Assembly: GCF_000178955.2 (NCBI RefSeq)
Contig: NC_016631.1
Span: forward strand, 5,084,001-5,148,000
Direction of reading: 5' to 3'
Length of the DNA: 64,000 nt
DNA from: Granulicella mallensis MP5ACTX8
GTDB taxonomy: Bacteria; Acidobacteriota; Terriglobia; Terriglobales; Acidobacteriaceae
The translations under genes were made by a program, and so were the position numbers. Below the pieces are notes generated by a model. It was given only the letters and a program-made list of their open reading frames with translations. It was not told the DNA's origin and ran no database searches. Numbering within the stretch: the first letter of the stretch is position 1; each line of letters begins with the position of its first letter. Below, one piece after another: positions 17,007 to 26,508 of the stretch.

Positions 17007-18296
17007 TTGGGTCGGGCATCAGTCCTCTATGACCAGTCTTCTCGGGTCCCGTTGTCAGCAGAAGAATGTGAACTGGTGCGGGCGGAGCTTCGAGCAATCG
17101 TCGCCAGCCCTTACTTCCGAAACAGCAAACGCTATCCGGCGTTTCTCTCCTACATCGTAGAAAAGACTCTTCAAGGCGAAGGTTCCGAGATCAAGGAACG
17201 CCTCATTGGGATTGAGGTGTTTGGTCGTCCTGCCGACTACGATACGAACTCCGACCCCACTGTCCGCAACACCGCGAGCGAGGTCCGTAAAAGACTGTCG
17301 CTCTATCATGCGGAGTCCATTAGCAGTACGGGGGTAGGGATCTACCTCTCCCTCGGGTCCTACCAACCGGAGTTGCGGTTTGAGCCCGAGCCTCCGCCCT
17401 TCCCTCCGGAAACCACCTTCGCAGAGCCCGCTGAGATGTCCTTGCCCCATGTTTCAGGGATCAGAGCGGAAGCTGTGCCCGTCGCCGCGAAGGCGAGCAG
17501 GTCTCGTCTCAAATGGTCGATAGGGGCAGTGCTCCTCTCAGTACTATTCGTAGGAGGAGGCCTTTGGGCATTGGTGCTCCATCTCCAGAAGAGCCCCTTC
17601 GAGAAGCTCTGGACTGGATTCCTCGACCCGTCTCAAACAGTTCTTATCGGCCTTCCACAGGCGCCAGCCCCCGCCGCGCTGGATGGCCCCTTTATGGCCG
17701 GACCTCTTACCAAAGAGGAGTTGCCCTCCTGGATTAAAGACAATCCAGACATTGCAGCCGAGGATGTTTCGGCGATCATTCATGCGTCCAAGCCCCTCAT
17801 GGAACATGATGTGTCCTATCGCATTCAGATGGACTCCAATATCACACTTACAGATATGAGAGACCGTCCCGTTATCCTGATCGGAGGTCCTTCCAATCTG
17901 TGGACGACGAAGCTTCTTGCGCCGCTTCGTTTTCACTTCAGCTCCATGAATCTATTGCACGTCGAAGATTCCCAGAACCCACAGTTCAAGGAGTGGGCTT
18001 ACGTACTCAGCAAGGTAGCTGGTCCCGGCTCTCATCTAACGGTTGTTCAGGATTGCGCCATCGTCGCCCGTTTTCATGACCCGACAACTGGTGGAGTAGT
18101 CATGGTGATCGCCGGAGCCGGACGCAACGGGACCGAAGCCGCAGGCGAATTCGTAGCCTCCAATGAACTACTCAAAGGACTTGAAAAACGCCTGCCCTCT
18201 GACTGGAAGAATAAGAACCTGGAGGTCGTCCTCAAAACAAAGGTGATCGACGGCAAGACAGGCTCTCCCTCCATTGAGGGCACCTATCTCTGGTAG
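17007..18296 (+). CDS. Membrane-anchored winged-helix regulator (CadC/ToxR-like layout)
   Basis: 429 residues from a TTG start with GGAGGA 9 bases upstream. Residues about 30-125 have the same winged-helix-like pattern as the other two regulators here (LKERLIGIEVFGR-type, present as IKERLIGIEVFGRPADYD, then VRNTASEVRKRL and LGSYQPEL). A membrane segment lies at about 170-193 (SIGAVLLSVLFVGGGLWALVL). The periplasmic part ends with VVMVIAGAGRNGTEAAGEF and LEVVLKTKV, matching the regulator at 437-1810. No kinase or receiver domain is present, so it would be a one-component transmembrane regulator. It is divergent from the TBDR at 13091-16480 and convergent with the glycosidase genes, so it could control either. 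Confidence 0.82.
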   Translation: MGRASVLYDQSSRVPLSAEECELVRAELRAIVASPYFRNSKRYPAFLSYIVEKTLQGEGSEIKERLIGIEVFGRPADYDTNSDPTVRNTASEVRKRLSLYHAESISSTGVGIYLSLGSYQPELRFEPEPPPFPPETTFAEPAEMSLPHVSGIRAEAVPVAAKASRSRLKWSIGAVLLSVLFVGGGLWALVLHLQKSPFEKLWTGFLDPSQTVLIGLPQAPAPAALDGPFMAGPLTKEELPSWIKDNPDIAAEDVSAIIHASKPLMEHDVSYRIQMDSNITLTDMRDRPVILIGGPSNLWTTKLLAPLRFHFSSMNLLHVEDSQNPQFKEWAYVLSKVAGPGSHLTVVQDCAIVARFHDPTTGGVVMVIAGAGRNGTEAAGEFVASNELLKGLEKRLPSDWKNKNLEVVLKTKVIDGKTGSPSIEGTYLW

Positions 18297-18327
18297 TTGA
18301 CGCTGCGCCCTCACAATGGCCCTTCCC

Positions 18328-19788
18328 TCAAGGCCGGCTTACAGAGACCGTAGCCCCTACCGGAACGTCAGTAATGATCCAACTCATCGGTGCCCCTGCT
18401 GCGTCGAAGGATGTTTGAGCGTGAACGGGATGACCATTCTTGATAAGACTCGAGACCGTACCGGGAAAAGCTGCCTGCCAGTGAATGGTTTCTCCCGAAC
18501 GATTACTCAACGTGCTTCTTCTGTCTCCAAGGTGTTCCAGATCCACCACGTTCCCTCGGATACGAATGCCCTTTAGCGTAGCGCTATCGGATTCATGGAG
18601 AAGTCGCGAGAACGAATGAAGCAGTGGGCGCTCCGAATTACCATCGCCAATCACTTCGAGGCCCATCATGCCTGTAGCTATAGCTCCAATGACTGAGTAG
18701 GAGACCTCTGGGTACTCGCGCCGCTCTTTATCAGGACGGGTTAGATCCATGATGCGTTCATACGCTGCGCGCTTCTCCCCATAGCGATAGAAGGTTTGGG
18801 CAAGATAGCTCTCCTCTTCAATCCCAATGCTATTCAAATACTTTTCCGATTCGATATAAGAGAGCGCGGCACGAATGTGGGAGGGATCTTTAACGGCTCC
18901 AAAGTAAAGAGCCATGGCATCGCCCGAGCCGTGCCTGCTGCCATCCTGAGAGAAGAAACCCATAAAGTGGTGATCTTTCTCGGACCAGGCCTTACTCTCA
19001 ATGATTTCCAGGATCTTATTTGCGGTATCCGCATACCGTTGAGCGTGTTTTGAATCGTGCTGACTGATGGCAACAAGTTGAAGAGATTCAAAGCCACGAT
19101 ACTCAGCCGCCAGTAAATCTGTCCCAAGGTTGAAACCAACCTCCCCTTCCGAATAGCTTGGAATTCCGCGCGCTTGCACGAACTTGCCGGCAGGCAAACG
19201 CTGATTCATAATCCGGGGCCGCTTGAGAATCAGGTCCGGCTGAAGGTTCCAGGCGCTCACATAGGAGGTTACTGTCGCATTGAAGAAGCGCTGAAAAGAT
19301 GGGTTGCTGATGTAGGTATCGTCCCCCGTCCAACGCCACATGCGAACGATACTGTCGAGCAAATCGAAGTTCGCCGGCAGGTTGTACCAGAAATTTTTGT
19401 CATTCCGATAGTCCGCGGCGGACGGCTGCCCCAGCTTATCAATCTCCCAATACCCTGCCCAATCTCTGTCAGGAGAAACGGCGGCGGCGAACCGCTTCAG
19501 CATATTGCGATTCTCTGGATATAGCCCCAGGGCCGCGGCTCCCGTGGTTTGATGTGAAACGTCTCGCATACAAAACGAATCACGCCCCGGAAGCGCAGCC
19601 TCATACCATGGTCCTACAGGATCGGAATGGTCATGCGCATAAGCCAGTGCCTGTGACTTTGCCCATTGAAAGGCCTGCACCAGCTTAGGGTCCGACGACT
19701 CGAGCTGCAAGCTCGATATCGGCGTTGCCGTCTGCGCATGGAGAGCAAGAGTGGTTGAGAGAACAACGACTAGAAGATATCGATTCAC
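18328..19788 (-). CDS. Secreted (alpha/alpha)6 six-hairpin glycosidase-like protein
   Basis: About 486 residues. I chose GTG 19788 because AGGAG lies 5 bases upstream and the product starts directly with a signal peptide (NRYLLVVVLSTTLALHAQ); an upstream GTG at 19806 is possible. The body is helical with Trp/Asp-rich motifs (LPGRDSFCMRDVSHQ, WRWTGDDTYISNPSF, YLAQTFYRYGEKRAAYERIMDL) typical of six-hairpin glycosidases. I cannot name the GH family. It follows the GH27 gene closely in the same direction, so it probably acts on the same glycan in the periplasm or outside the cell. A short C-terminal beta region (SGETIHWQAAFPG) resembles the accessory sheet of such enzymes. Confidence 0.75.
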   Translation of the reverse strand: MNRYLLVVVLSTTLALHAQTATPISSLQLESSDPKLVQAFQWAKSQALAYAHDHSDPVGPWYEAALPGRDSFCMRDVSHQTTGAAALGLYPENRNMLKRFAAAVSPDRDWAGYWEIDKLGQPSAADYRNDKNFWYNLPANFDLLDSIVRMWRWTGDDTYISNPSFQRFFNATVTSYVSAWNLQPDLILKRPRIMNQRLPAGKFVQARGIPSYSEGEVGFNLGTDLLAAEYRGFESLQLVAISQHDSKHAQRYADTANKILEIIESKAWSEKDHHFMGFFSQDGSRHGSGDAMALYFGAVKDPSHIRAALSYIESEKYLNSIGIEEESYLAQTFYRYGEKRAAYERIMDLTRPDKERREYPEVSYSVIGAIATGMMGLEVIGDGNSERPLLHSFSRLLHESDSATLKGIRIRGNVVDLEHLGDRRSTLSNRSGETIHWQAAFPGTVSSLIKNGHPVHAQTSFDAAGAPMSWIITDVPVGATVSVSRP

Positions 19789-19809
19789 AACCACTCCTGC
19801 CTCCACTGA

Positions 19810-20979
19810 CTAACGCTGTTCCAATAGGAGGACACCATGCTTAGGAACACGAAGGGATGCAGTAGGCCCAAGAACCAGCTCTTCCTTAGTCCAGAGATTC
19901 TGCAAAGACTTGCCTCTAAAGCCAGCAAGCTCCTTCAACTTAGGATCGAAGATCATTGCGGACTCACCACGATTGAAGAACGCAATCGCTTTTTTGCCTC
20001 CCGACAGATCCTTCACCCATATCTCCATGGGACCTTCGGCCCAAACTCTTCTACCGGGACGCCCAAGGGCATCCTGATCGATAGCGATCACCTCTCGGTT
20101 CATCAGGATCGCCTTTGTCTCTGGAGTCATCTTGCTTAGATCGTTACCCGCCAATAGAGGTGCGGATAGCATCGCCCACAAGCTCATGTGCACTTCATAC
20201 TCTGACTTCTTCATCCCGCCATTGCCGACCTCCAGCATGTCCGGGTCATTCCAGTGTCCTGGTCCTGCGAAGCTCTCAAGTCCGGCCTGCTGAAAGCCGA
20301 TCAGCGTCATGCGGTCCCAGGTGTCATTGATGTCGTCCGTTGTCCGCCACAGGTTTCCGCCCGCCTTCGGGGCCCACTGCCACACCGAGTACAGTCCATA
20401 CTGGCAAAAGCTGTACACCATAGGACGGCCTGTCTTGACGATGGCAACGTGCATCTTCTCGTAGGCTGCACGCTGCATAGCTGCGGCTTTGTCCAGGTCG
20501 TTTCCAGCCTCCTTGGCAATCAAATCTCCGAAGCTGCACTGGTCATACTTCAGATAATCGATTCCCCAAGCGGCATAGGTCTGTGCATCCTGTTCTTCAT
20601 GACCATAGCTGCCTTCATAACCGGCGCAGGTCTTGGGCCCAGGTGAAGAATAGATCCCCAACTTGAGCCCCTTCGAGTGGACATAATCCGCAAGACCCTT
20701 CATGTCTGGAAACTTCTCATTCGTTTGAATGACGCCATGAGCATCGCGCTTGGCTTCCCATGTGTCGTCGATGTTGACGTACACATACCCAGCGTCACGC
20801 ATTCCACTGGCCACGAGAGCATCTGCCGCCGCACGCACGTCGGCGTCGGTTACCTTGTCAGCGAAGTGGTTCCAGCTATTCCAACCCATAGGCGGGGTCG
20901 CAGCTACCGGGATGCTCTGTGCAATCAATCCCAAAGGAGCCCAAAACGCAGCCATCAAACACAACTTCCAGCTCTTCAT
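19810..20979 (-). CDS. Alpha-galactosidase, GH27
   Basis: 389 residues with a signal peptide (MKSWKLCLMAAFWAPLGLIAQ), so periplasmic or secreted. GH27 signatures are clear: TPPMGWNSWNHF near residue 28, DAGYVYVNIDDTW, the nucleophile in DYLKYDQC (Asp146) and the acid/base in WRTTDDINDTW (Asp216 by alignment with human alpha-galactosidase A). The family hydrolyses terminal alpha-1,6- or alpha-1,3-galactose with retention; some members act on N-acetylgalactosamine or arabinopyranose. AAGGAG precedes ATG 20979. It lies between a TIM-barrel protein and a six-hairpin protein downstream of a TBDR, suggesting galactomannan or raffinose-type oligosaccharides as substrate (inference). Confidence 0.93.
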   Translation of the reverse strand: MKSWKLCLMAAFWAPLGLIAQSIPVAATPPMGWNSWNHFADKVTDADVRAAADALVASGMRDAGYVYVNIDDTWEAKRDAHGVIQTNEKFPDMKGLADYVHSKGLKLGIYSSPGPKTCAGYEGSYGHEEQDAQTYAAWGIDYLKYDQCSFGDLIAKEAGNDLDKAAAMQRAAYEKMHVAIVKTGRPMVYSFCQYGLYSVWQWAPKAGGNLWRTTDDINDTWDRMTLIGFQQAGLESFAGPGHWNDPDMLEVGNGGMKKSEYEVHMSLWAMLSAPLLAGNDLSKMTPETKAILMNREVIAIDQDALGRPGRRVWAEGPMEIWVKDLSGGKKAIAFFNRGESAMIFDPKLKELAGFRGKSLQNLWTKEELVLGPTASLRVPKHGVLLLEQR

Positions 20980-21076
20980 TAGTCTTTCTCCTTGAACAGT
21001 TGAGCCGCAGCTCTATACATCGATTTAGTCTCGCATTGAAGTATGCCAGATATCCATACTTGAAAGTTCTTTCTCT

Positions 21077-22645
21077 TCAGTGAATGGCAATCACCAATCC
21101 AGGTGCGGACAGATCTCCAGGGGTCGCCTGATGGAGGCCGATCCGACGAATCACCTGACCCGGGATCAACAGACTCTTGCCTCTGACCTGCACCATGCTG
21201 GAGATATCGATTGCCTCATCTCCAGCCAGGTCCTGCGCCAGAATACGCCTGCCCTGCAGTGGCCGATCCGAGATCAGCGTCAGGCTATCGAAATAGCCAA
21301 ATACTCCATAGGGCCCTGGCGCATCGGCTATCGATAGAGTTACATCGCATGCGGGCATATACCAGCCCTTGCCAACCTTTGTGCGCTCTTGCGCCCCGAT
21401 AGCAACTGCACCGTTTGGAAATCTTGTCGCGAAGACAAACGGCTTCTCCCCTGTTGCCTTCACCGTAGGCAGATTTATGTTGCGAGCCAGGCAGGCAGGC
21501 GCTCCCTGTCGCACAGTCTTTCCGATGATCTCGTTTTGCCAAGTTTGACCAGGCTCAAAGAGCCAGCTATCGGTCAGAATTTCGGCACTGAGGTTAACAG
21601 AGCTCTGTCCCGGAGAGAATGGCTGCGCAATTCGCTGCCAACGAAGTGCCCGCACAACTTCGTCCATCCGTTGTTTCGCTCGCCGGGGTCCATTGAAAAA
21701 CAGGTCCACGTCTCCACCCGGTCTCATTCCAACCAGAGGATGCCGCAGGATACCCATCGTGCATCCCATAGCTGCGGCTACGTAAACCTCATCTTCGACA
21801 TTCAACAGCGCCTGAATCTTTGGGTGCCCTTCGGCCCCCTTCAGCATCTCTGCAAGCCGATCAAGCGTCGTGGGTAAAGACAGGATCGAAGTGACATCAT
21901 AGGTTCTATAGACGTCTGTATGGCGCAGGATTTCCATTCTGACAGAGCCCCAGGGTTGCGCACCAAACCGTCCGTCTTTCTCCCAACTGCCATTCATCGG
22001 CAATTCGCCGTGTACGTGCTCCAGGGTAAGTGGGATATGGGCCTCATCGCGCAGCTTTATAAGCTCGAATGCCGGATCACCGATATCAATCTTCCAATAT
22101 CTGATCTCAGCAGCCTGACTAAGACTTTCAAGATGAAGGTCCGCAGTTCCTCCAGGAGTATTACGGCACCACAATGCCGTGCCACGCCATCCTGCCGCTT
22201 GTACTGCATGATTCAGCTTCTTAAGCCGATCGGCAGGAGCGCCGGAGAAAGAAGGAAACTTTCCCTTATCTAGCTCGAAGGTCGCAGTTCCTCCGGCCTC
22301 CCAGCCATCATCGAGAAGGAAGAACACATCCTTACGAATCCTGGGGAAGAACTCCGACACCCATCCTGCCCTCCCGAAGAGAACGTCCTGAGTCATCGCA
22401 TCGTGAGCCAGCTTGCTGCCTGAATCGCCCTCCAATACTTTAGGATCGAGCTTCGAGAGATGCTGCCCGTACATATAATTCTGTACGGCCCAGGTGCACC
22501 AGTAATTCGGCTTGCCGCAGGGCTCCTCCGGCACCAGACTACTTCCTGTTTTTTTCAGAGAAGTATTACCTTCTGCAAGCCCCTCTGCCTGAGACAAAAC
22601 AGCCGCTGCCATCAGGACAGCTAGAAACTCTCTCCTATCCACCAT
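21077..22645 (-). CDS. Secreted TIM-barrel glycosidase-like protein
   Basis: About 522 residues. ATG 22645 is chosen because the frame upstream would overlap the TBDR gene, and because the product then starts MVDRREFLAVLMAAAVL, a signal of twin-arginine-like form. The core shows TIM-barrel strands as in GH27/GH36-type galactosidases: DVFFLLDDGWEAGG, AAGWRGTALWCRNTPGG, IRYWKIDIGD (a possible nucleophile Asp) and PLTLEHVHGELP. A beta-sandwich-like C-terminus follows (GVFGYFDSLTLIS). I do not recognise a defined GH family. The position directly upstream of the GH27 gene supports a role in alpha-galactoside or related glycan breakdown (inference). Confidence 0.72.
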   Translation of the reverse strand: MVDRREFLAVLMAAAVLSQAEGLAEGNTSLKKTGSSLVPEEPCGKPNYWCTWAVQNYMYGQHLSKLDPKVLEGDSGSKLAHDAMTQDVLFGRAGWVSEFFPRIRKDVFFLLDDGWEAGGTATFELDKGKFPSFSGAPADRLKKLNHAVQAAGWRGTALWCRNTPGGTADLHLESLSQAAEIRYWKIDIGDPAFELIKLRDEAHIPLTLEHVHGELPMNGSWEKDGRFGAQPWGSVRMEILRHTDVYRTYDVTSILSLPTTLDRLAEMLKGAEGHPKIQALLNVEDEVYVAAAMGCTMGILRHPLVGMRPGGDVDLFFNGPRRAKQRMDEVVRALRWQRIAQPFSPGQSSVNLSAEILTDSWLFEPGQTWQNEIIGKTVRQGAPACLARNINLPTVKATGEKPFVFATRFPNGAVAIGAQERTKVGKGWYMPACDVTLSIADAPGPYGVFGYFDSLTLISDRPLQGRRILAQDLAGDEAIDISSMVQVRGKSLLIPGQVIRRIGLHQATPGDLSAPGLVIAIH

Positions 22646-22690
22646 CTTGCGGATTCCTTTCCACGTTATCTTTCCCTCGTCGAACATGGC

Positions 22691-22724
22691 CTGCCGGCTC
22701 CTCCTAAGCAGAGAATGCCGGCAG
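22691..22724 (-). promoter_or_regulatory. Hairpin between TBDR and downstream glycosidase genes
   Basis: CTGCCGGC (22691-22698) and GCCGGCAG (22717-22724) form a perfect 8-bp inverted repeat just past the TBDR stop at 22744. There is no T-run, so partial termination or mRNA end protection that lowers downstream expression is more likely than full termination. Confidence 0.5.
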
Positions 22725-22743
22725 TGCCGGATGCAGTATGCGA

Positions 22744-25700
22744 TCAGAAGGTCAGATGGGCACCCAACTGAAGATTGCGTGGAGGGCCGTTCGTGCCCGT
22801 AATGGTGCCAAACAATGGATTCTGACTGGTGCAGCACGTTGTGTTTGGATTTCCCATGTGCGGATTGTTAAGGGCATTGAAGGCATCGACCTGAACACTA
22901 ATGTTCATCTCGTCATGAATTTTTTCAGACTTGGACAAGGAGAGATCGACGTTTTCATATCCCGGCCCGAACACCTTACCCACTCCTGAATTTCCAAGTT
23001 GATATTGTGCTGGAGTTGTAAAGCAGCTTGTATCGAACCATTCAGAAGGCTTCTTCACCTTGCCTACAGCAGCGCAGGTAAGTTCAGCCCTATTGCTTAC
23101 ACCATTGTTCAGATTGTCGGAGGATATTCCGAAGGTTAGGGGCTGGCCCGATTGCAATAGAGTAATCGTGCTTATCTGCCAACCCCCTGCCAGATATTGC
23201 ACGGCACGAGGGCTGCTTGTCAGCCATCGGCGTCCTTGGCCGAAAGGAAGCTGATAAGTAAGACTGGCAACAAAGATCTGCGGAACGTCCGGTGCCTGTC
23301 CTGTACCTAGTCCACGATTCAAACGATCCTGCCCAGGAATAGGATCGAAGATATTCATGTCGTCTATCTCTTTGGACCAGGTATAAGCCACGCGCCCTTG
23401 CAGGTCGTGCGAAAACCTCATCGTCACTTCTGCCTGCAACGCGTTATAGCTGGAGGCTCCATCAGCCCCATAGTAGTTAATCGACGAGGCATTGGGGGAG
23501 ATCTGATAATAAGGCCGCCGAGTAATCTGGTCGCCGGGCCCAGGCTCCGGCGTATTGATATTTCTCTCTCTAAATAAGTGCGTCCCTTTCGTCCCGACAT
23601 AGGTGAGTGTAAAAGCCGATTGAGCGGTGAGTTGTTGCTGTATACCGATGTTCCACGAGTTTGCATTATCGGGCCGGAAGTTTTTCGCCATATACGCTAC
23701 CGACGAGTTGGGCTGCGGTGTAACCGGCGCGTCGGTTGCAAGTGGAACAAACCCGGGCAGACCATCAGTGCTCACCTGCGTCCACGGCGTATAGGCAAAC
23801 TGCTGGTTCAGATAGAACTGTTCGAAGAAAGGAAAGTTACGTTCGAGGCTGCCGCCGATACCGCCATAGTTAGCCGTAAACGTCGTCATGCCGAAGGCAC
23901 CGCGAATCGCGGTCTTTCCATTGTTGGGAGAGTATGAAAACCCAACGCGGGGAGCGACGTTTCCATAGTAGTTATCGACATTCGGAGCACGATTACCTGA
24001 GGTCGCGATATCGAGCAATCCCGTTGTCAGGTTGAAGTTAGATTGGCGGTTGAACTTATCTACGGGCTGCGTAACAACGTCCCAGCGCAAGGCAAGGTTC
24101 AAGGTCAAGCTCTTGTTTACGATGTACGTGTCCTGTCCATAGACACCCCAGAGGTTAGCGCGCGTAGCCGGATCGGTATTCACGAAGCCTCTGTACAACG
24201 ACGAGGGAAGCCCCAGCAGAAAGCTTGCAAACCCGTTGCCACCTATGGAACTGGGGCAGGAGGGTTGGTTCGTGCAACTGCTCGTGTAGTCCGAGTTGAA
24301 GGAGAAGCTTCCACTCTGGTTGGCGTTGGCGTTCGTCAACGACGCCTGCAGCCGCCTGTAGTCTTCACCTACCGTCAAGGTATGTTTACCTAACACCTTG
24401 GTGAAGTTATCCGTGATCTGGTAGATGTTCGTAATGCGATGAGCATCTGTATAGTCCTGCGACCCTGTCGCCGCGACATTGCCAGGGTTGAAGATTGCCA
24501 ATCCAGAGGCTCCCGGAAAACCTGCGATGTTGCCGTTTGGGATACCCAGCGTCGTATTTTCATTCGTTCCAAAGTCGTTGCCGAAGTCCTTCGTGTAGAA
24601 CCGATTGAAACCGAAGCGCAACTCATTCGTCGCCGATGGAGAGAAGGTGTGATCGTATCCGACTGCAGCATTGTGCATTCTGTTCTGGGCATTGACATTG
24701 CTGATATTGATCCACTGCGTCCCGGGGGAGGGAGCCGTCAGATCGCGCCGCTGATAGGACTCGCGTCCGAAGAGCCGGTCTCCATTGTGGAGCTGATAGT
24801 CAACCTTGACGTCGAATTGGTGCGTGTCATCCGTTTGGGTGTTGTTCGCAATGTAATTGTTCACAATGCTGTTTTGGTTCGTCGCTTCAGGCCATATGTT
24901 TGCCGCCCCCACCATCCGTGACGAGACGGCATCGAAACGAGCAGCCGGAATCTGATAAGCCTGCCCCTGGGCAGTCGTAACTAGAGGAAAAGGCTTTTGA
25001 GTAGTCGGATCATAGATTGCCGGAAATTGGCTGGCGAGGAAGAGCCCCTGCTTCATCAGATCGGTCGGCACCGTCAGGTTGTAGTAGACACCGTTGTCCA
25101 GCAGTAGCCCTTGGTAATCCACAAAGAAGAAGGCCTTGTTCTTGATAATGGGCCCACCCAGCGAACCTCCAAACTGATTCGATCTGTCCGGAGCTTTGGA
25201 GGTGGAGTCCCATGCGGTCGCATTCAGGGAATCGTTACGGAAGAACTCATAGGCCGAACCATGAAACTTGTTCGTTCCGGATTTAATCAACGCATTGACC
25301 TGGGCACCGCCATAGGTGCCCACCGTGGCATCTGCATTGGCGGTTGAAACCTTCACCTCCTGGAGAGCATCCAGGGCCGGCGTCACCGTCATGAACGCAT
25401 TCAGCAACTCCATATTGCTGACGCCGTCCAGAGTATAGGTAGTTCCTGACCAGGGCATGCCATTCACGCTGGCGGTAATCGCGGTTTGGGCACCAGCACC
25501 TGCTGCCGCCTCCGGAGCGCTGGATGGACCTGTCGCAACAGCTCCGGGAACGGTATCAACCAGCTGCGAGAAGATTCTGCCATTGAGAGGCAGATTTTTA
25601 ATATCCCTTTCGTTCAACACCTCACCAAGCGAGGAGCCGGTGGTATCTACCAATGGATTTCCGGCTGTCACCTCGACGGACTGGTTTGCCATACCGACTT

Positions 25701-26076
25701 CGAGCTTGATGTCGTCCCGGTTGGCATTATCGACAGTCACCACATTCCCACTCGAGATCACGGTACGAAAGCCCTTCGCTTCCACCTTGACCTGATAATT
25801 TCCCGGCGGCAGGTTGTCGACGCGGTATTCACCAGACGAGTTTGATTTGGTCTTCGCGACGGAGCCGGTGTCCTGGTTGGTAATGGTGACGACCGCCCCT
25901 GGAACGACTGCATTGGTCGCATCCTGGATTGTTCCGACGATACGTCCGCTTACGCCCTGGCAAAAGGCCAGAGGCGTGACCATCAACAAGCAGGCCAGTA
26001 CCAGTACCCTGGCTGCAAGATTTTCCGGCCACTTATACTTCGCGGTCTTTTTATGTGTGGCTGTTCCTAATTTCAT
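22744..26076 (-). CDS. TonB-dependent receptor (acidobacterial Oar-like type)
   Basis: 1110 residues with signal peptide (LVLACLLMVTPLAFCQG), carboxypeptidase-regulatory-like domain at about 42-130 (GRIVGTIQDATNAVVPGAVV...DNLPPGNYQVKVEAKGF), a plug with NLPLNGRIFSQL and AQVNALIKSGTNKFHG, and a barrel ending in LQLGAHLTF. GGAGGAGG precedes ATG 26076. It is the first structural gene of a leftward run of TBDR, TIM-barrel protein, GH27 and six-hairpin glycosidase, and lies downstream of the regulator ending at 26509. It probably imports alpha-galactosyl oligosaccharides (inference from neighbours). There is no SusD-like lipoprotein nearby. Confidence 0.92.
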   Translation of the reverse strand: MKLGTATHKKTAKYKWPENLAARVLVLACLLMVTPLAFCQGVSGRIVGTIQDATNAVVPGAVVTITNQDTGSVAKTKSNSSGEYRVDNLPPGNYQVKVEAKGFRTVISSGNVVTVDNANRDDIKLEVGMANQSVEVTAGNPLVDTTGSSLGEVLNERDIKNLPLNGRIFSQLVDTVPGAVATGPSSAPEAAAGAGAQTAITASVNGMPWSGTTYTLDGVSNMELLNAFMTVTPALDALQEVKVSTANADATVGTYGGAQVNALIKSGTNKFHGSAYEFFRNDSLNATAWDSTSKAPDRSNQFGGSLGGPIIKNKAFFFVDYQGLLLDNGVYYNLTVPTDLMKQGLFLASQFPAIYDPTTQKPFPLVTTAQGQAYQIPAARFDAVSSRMVGAANIWPEATNQNSIVNNYIANNTQTDDTHQFDVKVDYQLHNGDRLFGRESYQRRDLTAPSPGTQWINISNVNAQNRMHNAAVGYDHTFSPSATNELRFGFNRFYTKDFGNDFGTNENTTLGIPNGNIAGFPGASGLAIFNPGNVAATGSQDYTDAHRITNIYQITDNFTKVLGKHTLTVGEDYRRLQASLTNANANQSGSFSFNSDYTSSCTNQPSCPSSIGGNGFASFLLGLPSSLYRGFVNTDPATRANLWGVYGQDTYIVNKSLTLNLALRWDVVTQPVDKFNRQSNFNLTTGLLDIATSGNRAPNVDNYYGNVAPRVGFSYSPNNGKTAIRGAFGMTTFTANYGGIGGSLERNFPFFEQFYLNQQFAYTPWTQVSTDGLPGFVPLATDAPVTPQPNSSVAYMAKNFRPDNANSWNIGIQQQLTAQSAFTLTYVGTKGTHLFRERNINTPEPGPGDQITRRPYYQISPNASSINYYGADGASSYNALQAEVTMRFSHDLQGRVAYTWSKEIDDMNIFDPIPGQDRLNRGLGTGQAPDVPQIFVASLTYQLPFGQGRRWLTSSPRAVQYLAGGWQISTITLLQSGQPLTFGISSDNLNNGVSNRAELTCAAVGKVKKPSEWFDTSCFTTPAQYQLGNSGVGKVFGPGYENVDLSLSKSEKIHDEMNISVQVDAFNALNNPHMGNPNTTCCTSQNPLFGTITGTNGPPRNLQLGAHLTF

Positions 26077-26508
26077 AGCGCCTCCTCCGGCTTTCTTCCT
26101 TCGTTTCCTGGCTTCAACGCCGTACCTGTTATCCGCAACTCAGCCTGATCTGTCAGGAGAAGGTATCTTCCGCGAAGCCGTACGGTTGACGGAGGGGAAA
26201 TACTCCCTTCCTCAACGCTCGAAACGGTAGCGGGGCGAAACTACGACAGTCTAGTTACCGGAGGGCTACGGATATCTGCAACGTGCACGTTACAGGCGCT
26301 TTGAGGGGATGTTTCATCTACGTTACATGGCTTGTTACATAGAATTTCGACATAAAAATGGAGGAAACATCTGGATGTTATTCCACGGCTTCCTACTTTG
26401 AGGGTCTTATCAGGAAGAACTTGCAAGCGGTCGGGCATAACTCTGCCCTGTCGCTTCAGCGAGGAAGCGAACATTCTAACGAGTAACAAGACTGGGACTA
26501 GAAGCTTC
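26077..26508 (-). promoter_or_regulatory. TBDR upstream region with phased GTTACA repeats
   Basis: This 432-bp gap separates the regulator from the TBDR start. GTTACA occurs at 26289-26294, 26322-26327 and 26334-26339, that is 33 and 12 bases apart, close to whole helical turns. They read TGTAAC toward the TBDR gene. This is a candidate binding region for the adjacent winged-helix regulator. No confident -35/-10 pair was found. Confidence 0.4.

Noticed and set aside
22645..22837. Longer start for the TIM-barrel protein
   Set aside because: It would overlap the TBDR coding region on the same strand and precede the signal peptide with unrelated residues.
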